From positions 290,027-354,026 of the forward strand of contig JAJVDF010000228.1 of the NCBI GenBank assembly GCA_022410635.1: a stretch of DNA of 64,000 bases. Direction: 5' to 3'. This document shows positions 1 through 11,265 of this stretch, one piece after another. Below the pieces are notes generated by a model. The model searched no databases. It worked only from the letters and a program-made list of their open reading frames with translations, and was not told the DNA's origin. The DNA is from Tretioscincus oriximinensis (taxonomy: Eukaryota > Chordata > Lepidosauria > Squamata > Gymnophthalmidae). Each line of letters opens with the position of its first letter. The stretch's first letter is position 1. The translations under genes were made by a program, and so were the position numbers.

Positions 1-342
1 CGTTTATCCGAACTTCGTTTAACCGAAACCCGGCTTAACCGAACTTTCTAAACTGCGTCATGTGACAGAGTTAAACCGTGTGGCGCCCTTACTGCGTAGG
101 TGGAAAAAGGCTTCTCCTTCTGGCACGGCTCGCGGCGCGGGAAGAANGGCGGAGTTTAAACGTCGGAGACGACGGATTTAAAGCATTACAGGTAAGAACA
201 ATTTCATAATTTATTTAAATTAGAAATTTTATCATTAAACAGCCGAAAATTNAAAAAATGGACGATTTCATGGATTATCCGAAAAATTGTATTATCCGAA
301 ATGGCTCCGCCCCCTTTAGTTNGGATAAACGGGGTTTTACTG
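1..342. mobile_element. Tc1/mariner-pogo (Tigger-like) non-autonomous element, left end cut
   Basis: The right end reads as an inverted copy of a terminus beginning CAGTAAAACCCCGTTTATCC and is followed by TA at 343-344. The window opens inside the matching left terminus (CGTTTATCCGAACTT), so only about 12 bp are missing. Internally 'TTATCCGA' and 'TTAACCGA' motifs recur, and there is no transposase frame. CAGT ends with a TA flank are typical of the pogo/Tigger branch of Tc1/mariner. Family assignment is by recognition only. Confidence 0.7.
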
Positions 343-344
343 TA

Positions 345-1800
345 CTTGCTTTTATTCTACATCTTCCATTCCATCTTGAAAATGCTATAAGAGGCGGAAA
401 ATGTACAAGTGACAAGTGATANATTGATCTGGAATGTTGATCTGGAGTGCCAGTCTTAGATGTTTTTATCATGTCTACAGCATCCGCAGAAGCAGACTCT
501 TCTACTAAAGTTCATGCTACATAACTTCCTCTTGTTATTCTCTAAGGTACTAATTAGATTCCCTTGCTATATAGTCTCAAATGCTGAAATATGGTTTGCC
601 TTCATCGAAAATGGTGCAACAATTTTCTACTGCAGTGCAGGTAAGGTTACTGCGGGTTCCTTCAGAAAAGGGTATGCTGTGCAAAAGGATGTCTTTTGGA
701 GCTGTGTATGGTTGCCATCCATTCAGAGCAAGGTGAAGAGTTTTCGTACAAGTGACAGAAGGCATGACAGTGAAATGCCATATACGAGGGCAGATCAGAG
801 TTACCAGGGAAAAAGGATAGCAACACTGCATCTTTAACAAGCAAGTTCAACAAATGCAGCTTATAATGTTTAATATTGCATTTTACACTGCATTCTATTG
901 TATTGTATTTTAATGCTGGGTTTTTGGCTGGNGGAGAGCTGCTAGGAACAAGATTCAATCTTATTGCAAGATTGACATGAAATACAGCCTGGCTGTTTAA
1001 TGTACCTTTTGTCATTTCTATACTTATCCAAGAAACATCCAAGCATTAGACCATTAAAACTCCATCCCAACACACTCCTTCATCCTACACAGAAAAATGT
1101 ATAGATAAAGATGAATCCCTTCCCCACAAAGAAAGTAAGATGGGACCCTCATATTATGCAGAGAATAAAAATAGGCATATGGATTCATGAATCCAGGAAG
1201 CATCTGAAGTAAACAATGTTGGCCAATGGCAGGAGATTTGATTGGGGTGAGTTGAATTGAAAAAGTAGGTCAATGTGTCCTACAGGAATTTCCCTTTGTT
1301 CATCTATGTCCAAGAGAGGACATTAACCTGTCAAAAGTGAGGTAACATAGATTCTACTGAAACTGCATGAAGCAATGCCTTCAGCTTTATTCCAACAGGG
1401 TAGATGTCTTCCTTAATTTTTTCTTAATACATTGACAAAATCTGCCATAGTCTACTTGCCAAGTGAAGAGGCAAATGAAAATACATATCATTCCAGTTAA
1501 AGCAAGTTCTGCAAATTCTGCATCTTGTTCAATTGGACAAAATCTCTACATTTGAAAAATCTAATCCAAAAGCACATGGGATGACAATGATGATGATGAT
1601 TTAAATATTCATAATAATTTCAATTTGTTTTTGTAACTTCCACATACATTCAATAAACTTTTGTAGATTTTCAGAGACTTTGGGCTCCAGTTTGACAATT
1701 AAAATTTGAGAAGATAAACTGATTATTAAATAGTGAATCACAGTAAGGATGAAGGATAGTTTATTTTATTAATCTTTTTTTACCAATAAATAAACCATAT
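345..1800. other. Gene-free stretch with no recognised element
   Basis: About 1.45 kb of AT-rich sequence. The open frames here (for example 460-837) are short, overlap on both strands and show no recognisable domain. I see no RNA gene, splice structure or clear repeat boundary. Confidence 0.5.
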
Positions 1801-3365
1801 TACCAATAAAACCAATAAATCCCCAGGGCCAGATGGCATTCATACCAAAATTCTTATAGAATATAGAATCATAGAATCATAGCATTAGAAGGGACCTCCA
1901 GGATCATCGGGTCCAACCCTCTGCTCAATGCAGGATTCATTAAACCATCCCAGACAGATTACTGTTCAGCCTCTGTTTGAAGACTTCCAACAAAGGTGAA
2001 CTCACCACCTCTTGAAACAAACTGTCCCACTGGTTTATCACCCTTACTGTTGGAAAGTTTTTTTCTGATACCTAATCTAAATCTACTCACTTGCAGTTTC
2101 ATCCCATTGTTTCAATGAGAACAATGCTGATCCCTTTGTTCTTTGACAGCCCTTCAGATATTTGTAGACAACTATCAGGTCTCAGTCTTCTCTTTTGCAG
2201 ACTAAACATCCATAGATCCTTTAACCGTCCCGCATAGTACATGGTTTCCAGACCATTCACTATTTGAACCTGCTATGATCATTTCAATGTCCTTTTTAAA
2301 TTGGGGGGCCCCATAACTGAAAGTTATTTAANCTTTTCTTAAGATCAGGCACTGTCCCAGTTGATTGGAGGGTAGCAAATATAACACCAATCTTCAAAAA
2401 AGAATCCCAGGGTGATCCTGGAAATTATAGACCAATCAGTTTGACATCAGTTCCAGGTAGTGTTGGAAACCATAGTCAAGGATAAATTACCAAATACACG
2501 GAAAAGCATGCATTGCTGGATGAAACTCAGCATGGCTTCTGCAAAGGTAAATCATTCCTTACAAACTTACTAGAATTCTTTGAGAGTGTGGATGAAGGGG
2601 ATTCAGTTGATATTGTCTATCTAGACACTGAGAAGGCTTTTGATAAAGTTCCTCATCAAAGGCTCCTACAAAAGCTCCAAGGTCATGGAATAAGAGGACA
2701 GACCCTGTCCTAGATCAGAAACTGGTTAAAAGACAGAAACAGAGAATAGCAGTGAATGGACAGTTCTCTGGGTAGAAGAACATTAAAAATGGAGTACACC
2801 AGGGTACTTGGAGTCTGTTGTATTGCCTTTAAAAATTTGTAGTTGAGGCCACATTTGGAATACTGTGTTCAAACCTGGTCACCCCATCTCAGAAAAGTTA
2901 TTGTGGAACTAGAGCAGGAGCATAAAAGGGCAACAAGAATGATCAAAGGACTGGAGCCACCTCCCTTATGAAGTTAGGCTGCAACATCTGGAACTCTTCA
3001 GCCTTAAAAGGCAGCGTTTGAGAGGTGATCTGACTGGAGTGTAAAAACCATGCATGGGGTGGATAAGGTGAATAGAGTATAATTATTTTCTCTATCATAC
3101 AACACTAGGACCAGGGAGCATTCCTTGAAACTAAGGGGCAGAAGAGTGAGGACAGACAAAGGAAGGTATTTTTTTCACCCAGAGAGTCATCAGCCTGTGG
3201 AATTTACTTCCAGAAGAGGTGGTGATTACTAGCAGCCTGGATAGATTCAAGACAGGGTTAGATATATTTATGGACACCAAGGATATAAATAGCTACTAGG
3301 ATGAATCTTTTGAAACTGCTTCTGGGATGGAGCAACAGGCAGTACTTGTGAAATACCATTGCAAT
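1801..3365 (+). mobile_element. CR1-clade LINE fragment, decayed and interrupted
   Basis: Translated pieces match the LINE reverse-transcriptase order. A 'PGPDGIH' block lies near 1820, 'PGNYRPISLTSVPG' near 2420-2460, then 'LLDETQHGFCKGKS' and 'DIVYLDTEKAFDKVPHQRL' (2513-2713), 'RPHLEYCVQTWSPHLRK' near 2845-2900, and the C-terminal 'RTDKGRYFF' block near 3150. Stops and frameshifts are frequent and the stretch carrying the catalytic YADD is deleted. The 3' part (from about 3270) matches the CR1-type 3' UTR seen elsewhere in the window. An antisense CR1 end splits the element at 1858-2325. Confidence 0.75.
1858..2325 (-). mobile_element. CR1 3'-end fragment, antisense, inserted in another LINE
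   Basis: It begins on the + strand with two copies of the classic CR1 tail octamer (reverse complement of ATTCTATG), then the familiar CR1 3' UTR ('AAGGGACCTCCAGGATCATC', 'CAATGCAGGATTCATTAAACC'). It ends near 2325, where the flanking sense LINE resumes. It is 5' truncated with no intact frame. A second copy of the same 3' end is at 60905-61150. Confidence 0.75.
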
Positions 3366-3401
3366 AAGTCGAGAATAAGTGAAGATTTTGCTAAATTTAT
3401 A

Positions 3402-3516
3402 TTTCAGAGAAATAGCTGTGTTAGTCTAGTAGAAAGTCCAGCAAAGGAGCTAGCAGCATTTTGACTAACTTGAGAACTCAAGTTAGTCTCAAAGTGCTCC
3501 TAGCTCCTTTGCTGGA
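3402..3516. mobile_element. Snap-back hairpin element, short form
   Basis: An unpaired leader ('TTTCAGAGAAATAGCTGTG') precedes two inverted arms of about 42 nt (AGTCCAGCAAAGGAGCTAG paired with its complement near 3500-3516). An 11-bp direct repeat CTAAATTTATA flanks it (3391-3401 and 3517-3527). It belongs to the same family as 12155-12380 and the single-arm copy at 31512-31630. There is no coding potential. Confidence 0.7.
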
Positions 3517-4331
3517 CTAAATTTATAGTTCAATAGATGTCACTCTTTGCCATATGTAGTTCTTTGCTCTTATGAAAGTAAATAACTACACCTTAGTATA
3601 GCAGAGAACTACTGCTAGATGGTTGCATAGCCTGGGACCAGATGAATGTGGCAAGGGAATGAATAATGAAGAAGGTGAGCTCATAGACTTTTTCTTCTTG
3701 AGAACATCAAAGCCAATCCTCAACACACACTTCCTAGAGAAAACCCCCTACAACACATTCCCCTGACATTCTCTGTTTCATCTCCATTTTTTCTGGGATG
3801 TTAATGACTTGAAAGCAGAACATTTAAAAATATTTCATTGTAACAAGATAGCATATGCATTTTTATCATAGTACTAGATTAATGATGAAGCTGAACTATT
3901 GGCAGGAAATTCCATTTCCATTGCAAATCCGAAAACCAATCTGCATACAAGTGTTTTTTTTTAAATAAACGAAGGGCAGAGAGATTACTATGACTTACCT
4001 GCACTTAGCAAATGAGAAATGACAAAACAAATCAAGCATTAAATCCATACTGGAGTATAACAAATTGATTCTGAAACTGTGTTTTCTACAGTANGTTATC
4101 ATTACAATGATTGATAGCTTCAAAATTTTGCATGGCTTTCAGGTCTGAGACTTACATTGACAAGAGCAAAAGAATTGAACAATTCCAAAATAGATTTTTA
4201 ACATGAATTCAGCATTTATTTGTTAAATTGCTCCTTTGTCTATTTACCCTTCCTTGAGAAGATTTTTATATAGAGTTTTGAATATCATTGGAAAGCTCAG
4301 TTTCAAACATGCCAGTAACTTATATATTAAC

Positions 4332-4420
4332 TAGGGCTGCCATATTTTAGCAGCCCAAAACCGGGACAGGGTGGGGTGGGGGTGCGTGCACGCACGTGCA
4401 CACACACGTATACGCACGCN

Positions 4421-4505
<85 letters not shown>
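4332..4505. repeat. MITE-like end followed by (GAT)n microsatellite
   Basis: 4332-4372 resembles a DNA-transposon terminus ('GGGCTGCCATATTTTAGCAG', then 'AAAACCGGGACA'). A GT/CA-rich bridge follows, then an almost pure GAT repeat at 4421-4503 of about 27 units. The long poly-Ile and poly-His frames across it come from the microsatellite. Confidence 0.8.
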
Positions 4506-4507
<2 letters not shown>

Positions 4508-4964
4508 GGTAAACATTTACCAAAAGTAAAACTGACATAATTCAGTTACTTACATTTGGTTGCATCAAGTGACATGTTTATATTATTATTTATTGTGAAT
4601 TTCAGTTTTGGGAGGACAACTGTTATCCTGAAATTGCGTGCTACTGTCCAATTGTATTCCAATTCTAAGCTTGATATTACAAAATGGACGTATTAGCACT
4701 TAGGGGGAGGGAGGGAAACTATTTTTATAAATGTTATTGTTTATGAGGGATTTATGGTTTGCATGCTAAGATATGTTTACGTTGTTATAAAAACCAATAA
4801 AATATATATAAAAGAAGAAATCGTATGCTNTAGCCCAATGCCTTTATTTCCCTATAAGAGATAGAATAGCCTATACTGCTCATAATTAACTGCAAAAAAT
4901 TACAATTCTTAAAAAAAAAAGTGCCTTGTAATTTGGTTTAAGAAGTTCAGTAGTCCACATTATT

Positions 4965-5285
4965 TGAATAGGACTAATGAGCAATCCAGATCTGTGCTAA
5001 TTATCTGGGATAGTGTCCTCCACATTAATCCAAACTATATCCATACCAGTGCTGTCTGACACAAATTAAGCAGTAGCACATCTATTCACAGACTGGTTCT
5101 GAGTAAGCCTGAGTGTACTTGCAAGGTACATGCATTGAATCTACATTGTAACACAAGCCTTGATTCGAATATTGCCCAACATGCTTAATGCAGTTGCATG
5201 CTATTACATCCAATCTGGAACAAGTAAATCCTATTTGACTAAACCAGATTTGGTTTGGTAAGTGTATAAAGGGCCTAAAGCACAA
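4965..5285 (-). repeat. Unassigned interspersed repeat ('aatccagat' family)
   Basis: About 320 bp that align by eye, in reverse orientation, with 15530-15850, 25430-25700 and 51640-51990. Shared landmarks are an AT-rich end with 'ATCCAGAT', a 'GCATGCTACAATG'-type block, and 'TTAATGTGG' about 100 bp from the other end. It has no coding potential and could be a hAT-type MITE. Terminal inverted repeats are not clear enough to classify it. Confidence 0.45.
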
Positions 5286-8218
5286 CAAGTCATGACCTGA
5301 TGCCCTGCACTGGCATCTAAAAGAGCTGAAATTTGGCTCAATAGGCCCAAACTATTATTTCCCATGAAGTAAAACTATAACTTTTCATGCAAAGATTGAG
5401 TTAATTTACATAGTCTATTATGTGACAAAGTCCAAGGTCAGTTCTTGCAAGTAAAATGAAAATGCNTGCTTTTATTAAAGTATTTGAATCCAATAAAATG
5501 ATTTGAAAACATTAAGGTCTACAATTATGACATGAGTCATATTTCTTTGACTTCAATAGTATGGTATGATGTATCTTACTGCTGTTTAACCAATAAAGTT
5601 TGAGGTCATTTGAACAGTTCAAGTTACCAAAAGGCCAAAAATTGCTTTCTTGGTAATCATTTAGTAACTGTCACATAATCATTGATGTATATAGATGTGG
5701 TAAATCTTTGAAATGCAGATCTGGTATCATCAAATAAGGGTATGCGGTCGACACATTAGTTGCTCTACAGCAGACCCCACCACTCTATTGTCATACTTCA
5801 TCTGCATTGGTTTGCTAATTAAAAGTTATTATTTTTTCCTAAAGATCAGCTTCATATTAAAGACTTTATCATACTTACTTTCAGAAAATAGTTTTTAGGA
5901 GCTATTTCCATCCATTGGCTGTGAGGAGGTCCCTACTTTTCACAATCCACAAGAAGAAGCATTCCTATTCTGAGCCCAGGAGCATAAAGCAAGACTATTT
6001 TCTTATCTTTCTACACACCTACTTGCTGCCCCCAATCATTGTGATTGGCTGAAAATATGTCACATGACATGTAGGACACAGAAAAGACTAGANCATTCAG
6101 GTTTCTACATGAATGTTTCCGCAGCTCAGGAATGGTTTCTAACTACTTAAAAATGTTCCCACAGTTGTGTTCACAATACATTTAAAATACCTTTTGAATG
6201 ATTNGGAACTATTCACCAGTCAAAGTNCAAATTTGACATCACCTGTATTGCTTGGTTGTAATGGTCCCATTTCAAAAAATCAGCATTTTAGATAGTCTGA
6301 AAGGTCTTGGTCACATATCCATTCAGTAATCCAAACTCAGACCATTTGAAGGATGTTTAAATTTGCTTTGGACCATGCAGGCTATATCTCTTTAGCTGCT
6401 NTTGCTGCCCCAGACTTTTAAACTGTAATTGCCTGTGGGGTCAGGACATGAGAAGTAGGGATGGAATGAGACTAGGCTTTAGGGGAAATGTGGGAGTCAG
6501 CAGGGAGAGGGGGAACCACTGGAGAAGGGAGGAGATTCAAAATTTAATACCTTTAGCAGCCACCCATGTGCCACATTCATTCACTATTGCTCTTATTGCC
6601 CAAGGACCACTTACACTATGTTATTCATAAATAAGAGCTATTAAATCTGGGTTAAGCAGCAGTAATGCATGTAAACCAGATTTGTTTGGTTATGACTGTA
6701 AGAGCTATTCAAACAATGCAGGTAATTTACCTTCATATTCTCTTTGAATCCTGTTCACAAGCTCTCTGCCAGGGAAAACTGCTAACTTGAAAACTGCTTC
6801 AAAGCTTTGCAGCTAGGTTTAGGACACAGCAGAGAACTGTGGACCCCTCTGCTCTTGATTGATGGGACATGGACAAATTGCAGCATAGATGCTTCTGTCA
6901 TGTTTATCTGTGTTAACAACGTTGCATCTGAAGTTCATATGTCTAGTCTCGTTTCTAATGCAGTTCAATCCATTTCATTCAAACACATGTTTCTGTATTT
7001 CCCTAGAGTGGGCACATGACAAACCATCCATTGACAGTTATTCAATGTCCCAACNTATTTCTGAGGGGAAAATCAAAAACTACTGAAACCAGAAGAAAAA
7101 AAATCAGTTCAAAAGCATTCAAGTNACTTGAATTTACCTAAAAATATCAGAAGGTATCCAAGTGACCTTCTATTATCTTTGACTGCCTTCCAACAAGAGA
7201 TCTTCCCTTACAAGTTAACTTAATTAACCTTTTGCAGCACATAATTTCTGCCTTCTCTGTTTGTTTGGCCCTTGATCTGCTTCACATTGACATCCACCCC
7301 TGCTGAATCCTCTTGATTTTAGATTTATCCTCTGAAGTCTCTAATCTTGTCAGCAGTTTTAGTTCCTGCACAGTACACACACAACAGCAACAATGATCAG
7401 AAGTGATAATCCAGTTACACCCAATCATCATCTAAATGTTTATATAATCAGATAATTTGGGAAGCAGGGAAGTCATGATATAAATTTTGTAGAGAAAACA
7501 GTCAACCATATAATGCATGTAGTATGAAAGGAAAATAATGATAACACAATGCATGCAAAATATTTATACTGGAAGATTAACATCTATTCCTCAACACCAG
7601 ATATGGAATTAGTATAGAAATGGAAAAACAATTTCCTCAAACATTACTTGGTATTTAGTATAATAATAAGCATGACATCCTTTCAGATATTTCTGAAATT
7701 CCCTTGGGCTGCAGATAAATGTGGGGATTGTGTGTTTGTTGCGGTGTAACNGCATGCTTATGAGGGACATGTATCACATAATTGTATGGATCCAGTTGTG
7801 ATAGATCTAGAAAGGGCTGTTATGATTTTCCTGCAGTGTGACGTCCTGTCTTTGTGTCATTACAGCATCATGGGGGCATCACCTGTGAGATTTTCAATAA
7901 GACCTTAGCCCTGCCCTTCCACAAGGCTGGGAAGACAATTATTTGCTTTTTCCAGTCAAATGTACAAAGGAAAAAGCAATGATGGAATTTTGAAAACACA
8001 CTTGCAGGCTTGCAAAACACTGGCAAGTTTAAAAATGAGGGTTTTTTCCCTTTTTGAATTAGCAACCAATAACAAATGGTATATAAAACAGTCAATTGCA
8101 AGCTAGGATTTATGATAGGGTTTTCTGGTAAACTAAGTGAATTTATAGGGAATAAAAGCAACCCCTTCACGCTTGTGACTGGTTAATAATGGCGGTGAAA
8201 GTTCTTTATAGTATAATA

Positions 8219-8689
8219 TAGTGTGATCCAACCCACAGGCTGCATGTGGCCCACCAACCATTTTGTGGCCCGCAGGGGTGCAAGCAGGCAGACAAGTGGC
8301 CAGGTGGCTGCGAGTGTCGGTGCCTTGGGTCAAAACGCCGATGCTCGCAGCCATCTGGCCACTTCGCCCACAACACCCCACTTGCCAGGCAGCTACAAGT
8401 GTTGGAGTCTTGGCCCAAGACACTGACACTTGCAGCTACCTGGCCAATTCACCCTCAATACCCTGCTTGTCTTGGGCACTCAAATGATGTCACTTCCAGA
8501 ATCTGCTTCTGGGAATGGCACCCAGAGTGACACCACTCCCTGTCCCACCATAGAAGTGATTTCACTTCCTGTTCCACCCTGGAAGTGACATCACTTCCTT
8601 TCCGCCCCAGAAGTGACATCACTCTGGCCCTCACATTCCTATACTAAAGTTTGATTGGCCCTCAGGTAACTAAAGGTTGGACCATACTG
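8219..8689. mobile_element. hAT-type non-autonomous transposon with 8-bp target duplication
   Basis: The right terminus read inward is CAGTATGGTCCAACC and the left is TAGTGTGATCCAACC. The element is bounded on both sides by the 8-bp direct repeat GTATAATA (8211-8218 and 8690-8697). CAGTG-like ends with 8-bp duplications are diagnostic of hAT elements. The interior is GC-rich, with repeated 'AGTGACATCACTTCC' near-palindromes (8480-8630) and a degenerate inverted structure at 8240-8450. No transposase frame is present. Confidence 0.85.
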
Positions 8690-8774
8690 GTATAATATAA
8701 AGAAATAATGCTACAAAAGGAAGATTTTTGTTAGCATTTTAAGCTTAGATGAATCTTGAGAACCATTGCCCACT

Positions 8775-9060
8775 CCATCCACCAAGTAAGAGAATTTTTA
8801 TTTACTTCAGGAAATGTCACCAGCTAGATTATCCTGCCAAGACATCTGCTTTCTTTTCAGTAGCAGCAGCAGCCTATATGCAACAGGTATACCAAATATG
8901 ATTATGAACATTTCTAAACTCATTGATACTCTGGATTGTATATCAGAATACTAACCTGACATCTGCCTACTAATATAGACTACAATAGAGTCTTGGAGAA
9001 CATCCTCACCTGTCAACTTGCTCCGCTTTGCAACTGCTTAAAAAAAACTGCATTGGTCAT
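8775..9060 (+). repeat. Direct duplication, copy 1 (about 286 bp)
   Basis: Nearly base-for-base identical to 9833-10118, offset 1058 bp. The visible differences are essentially ambiguous bases in the second copy. The ends are not TG...CA and no LTR signals are visible. Confidence 0.9.
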
Positions 9061-9832
9061 GGAGGTTCACTGCAGATTCAAAAAAAACACAAACAGGGTC
9101 TAAAAATAGAATTATCTCAGGGTTATAATGGGATTGTCTACTAATCCCAAAATATAAAGGGGAATACCTATAATATTATATTTTCATGGGTGCAGGAAAG
9201 GACATCCAANCCAGGTCTTGCCAGAACAATAGTCTGGGCTTATCTTTCCTATTCTTGGGAACCACCATCATGTAAACAGCTGCTGAAGGCCTAAATTTGG
9301 TTCATTCCAGTAGCCACTGTGAATGCACAGAAAATAGCAATCATGCATTTCTATGTAATTTGCACCATCAAAATATCTGGAAGTTGTGGGAACAAGCACC
9401 TATGCAGGTAAGAGTCCTGAAATTATCCTGAGATGTTTTCCCTGCCATCAAGAGGGGACAGTAAGAGGNGATGGTGGTTTCTAAACAAAATCCGACGTTT
9501 TCATCATGGCTACATGAGATGATTATATCACGATTGTTCAGGGAGGCTGCTATCCGTCTTGGAAAAACAATATCAAACTTTGAACCAAGTGATAGGTACA
9601 TTTGCAGAACAGTTGTCTGAAGGTTACTTTATTATACTAATGACCACTGGAATTAAAAACTAGTAATCTTTTCAGCACAACATCAGTTTCAATTCTAGGT
9701 ATGAAGGTAAAACATGAGTTTCTAACATGCAGCTATCTGTGTTTATATTTGATATTGACTTATGCTGATCTTACCAGCTGGCAATCAAAATGGAACCTAT
9801 CAAATTGTGTCTTGATCCAAGATCCATCCTTC

Positions 9833-10118
9833 CCATCCACCAAGTAAGAGAATTTTTATTTACTTCAGGAAATGTCACCAGCTAGATTANCCTGCCAAGA
9901 CATCTGCTTTCTTTTCAGTAGCAGCAGCAGCCTATATGCAACAGGTATACCAAATATGATTATGAACATTTCTAAACTCATTGATACTCTGGATTGTATA
10001 TCAGAATACTAACCTGACATCTGCCTACTAATATAGACTACAATAGAGTCTTGGAGAACATCCTCACCTGTCAACTTGCTCCGCTTTGCAANTGCTTAAA
10101 AAAAACTGCATTGGTCAT
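9833..10118 (+). repeat. Direct duplication, copy 2 (about 286 bp)
   Basis: Second copy of 8775-9060, containing 'n' positions near 9890 and 10092. The 772 bp between the copies is unique in this window. This may be a recent local duplication or an assembly collapse/expansion artefact. Confidence 0.9.
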
Positions 10119-10345
10119 CTGTCCCCATTTTACTTGCCATTCAGCAGCTGCCTTAATTCTAATGAGATGCCCCAGAAGGCACTGCTGCTTTCCTAACTAC
10201 AATCCCCATAATTCCCAGCTTACTGTTCCCAGGCAGTCCCTGCACTCCAAGAGCCAATTAAATCTTTACAATTTGCTCCTAGCAGCTCCAGAAAGATTAT
10301 TCTCTGGGACTTTAAAATGGAGGCCCTGTCCACACAGAGCCTTAT
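10119..10345 (-). repeat. Unassigned interspersed repeat ('CTAATTGGCTC' family), antisense
   Basis: Its reverse complement aligns by eye with 39835-40180 and 63185-63470: 'CCATTTTGTAAAG'-like block, 'ATTGGCTCTTG', 'GCCTGGGAA', then 'GGGGCTTGTAGTC'-like and 'TTCTGGGGC' blocks, ending near 'AAATGGGGACA'. About 230-340 bp, non-coding. Confidence 0.55.
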
Positions 10346-11080
10346 TATTCTGGGTAATGTCTTGGAGGTTGTGAAAATTGCATGTTACAAGGAGGATGTT
10401 TACTGCACTCTAAAGACTTTTAGAGCACATGGAAGGCTGGACACGTGTGGTTCCGTGGGTCAGACAGAAGGTAAATGTATCTCCAAAGCGCAGAAAACAG
10501 AACGGGGGATTTAGCCTTAGTCTAAATTAACATATGGAGCCGCAGTGAGAAAATCAAACTGCTGGCAAAAGCCACCAGCAATGGCAGCAGATCCACATTG
10601 ATTTCCCAGTGAGTTGCTATGATTTTCGAAGAGAAAATCTGTTCAGGACAGCATATAGGTTTCACAGCTTTCATGAAACCTGTTTTTCCCCCTAATCAAG
10701 GTACAGCCTGCCTCTCTATTCACTACATTATTTCTGTCCCTGTTGCCACCTAGACTTGCAAGTAAATGATATCTACAATTTTCTCAGGTAGTCAAAAAGA
10801 TTATTGTTAATTCCAGCACACTATCCTTACTTAAATGCAGTCACTGATTTCTCAGATAAGATAATAACCATAAAGCCATNCTGTTGTGAAAAGCTGTAGG
10901 GGGAAATCATATGATTAATTTCAAAATTTTAATAAAAGCGAAAACCATTTCTCCTTATTTCACTAAATTCAGCACAGGAATGCATGAGGTGGATTGGTAA
11001 AATAAAACAAAACTGTAAGTCCAAACTGTGAAATTGTCATCCTCACATTAATGCTTGAGCAGTTTTCTCATGGTTTCTCA

Positions 11081-11094
11081 GTTTAAATATTAAT
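11081..11094 (+). promoter_or_regulatory. HNF1-like site upstream of SLC10A2
   Basis: GTTTAAATATTAAT matches the palindromic HNF1 consensus GGTTAATNATTAAC at about 10 of 13 defined positions and lies about 185 bp upstream of the ATG. Mammalian ASBT promoters are known to be driven by HNF1-alpha. Use of this site is inference. Confidence 0.4.
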
Positions 11095-11139
11095 TAGTTA
11101 AGTCAAAGAAATAGATACATTTCTATTGGTGGACTATTA

Positions 11140-11146
11140 TGACTCA
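11140..11146 (+). promoter_or_regulatory. AP-1 consensus site upstream of SLC10A2
   Basis: TGACTCA, a perfect AP-1 core, lies about 126 bp upstream of the ATG. Mammalian SLC10A2 promoters are known to respond to AP-1 (Fos/Jun). A TATA-like TTTAAAA lies near 11189. The transcription start cannot be fixed from the sequence. Confidence 0.45.
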
Positions 11147-11265
11147 GCAGTTGTGTAAAGCCTTTCTCTTTTTATGGCCTACTTGGTATTTAAAATGTGA
11201 GCCTTAGGATACTCACATTCATACAGAGATTCACTGCTTTGAAGGAGCATTCATTCATCTTAAAA

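Larger units (their letters stand above)
3528..8210. other. Gene-free upstream flank with minor repeats
   Basis: AT-rich sequence without a supportable gene. It contains a MITE end plus a (GAT)n tract at 4332-4505, a copy of the 'aatccagat' interspersed repeat at 4965-5285, and a weak copy of an interspersed repeat near 7990-8130. Open frames at 5713-5898, 6448-6630 and 6807-7086 show no domain and no splice support. Confidence 0.5.

Noticed and set aside
4331..4538. Minus-strand frames with long poly-Ile and poly-His
   Set aside because: They are translations of the (GAT)n microsatellite in different frames, with no start context or flanking coding signal.
8133..8530. Overlapping frames on both strands in a GC-rich block
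   Set aside because: They lie inside the hAT MITE, and their openness reflects low stop density in GC-rich sequence.
11197..11265. Upstream extension of SLC10A2 exon 1 by 23 codons
   Set aside because: The codon at 11197 is GTG, not ATG. The nearest ATG (11195) is in another frame and is followed at once by TGA, so the start at 11266 stands.
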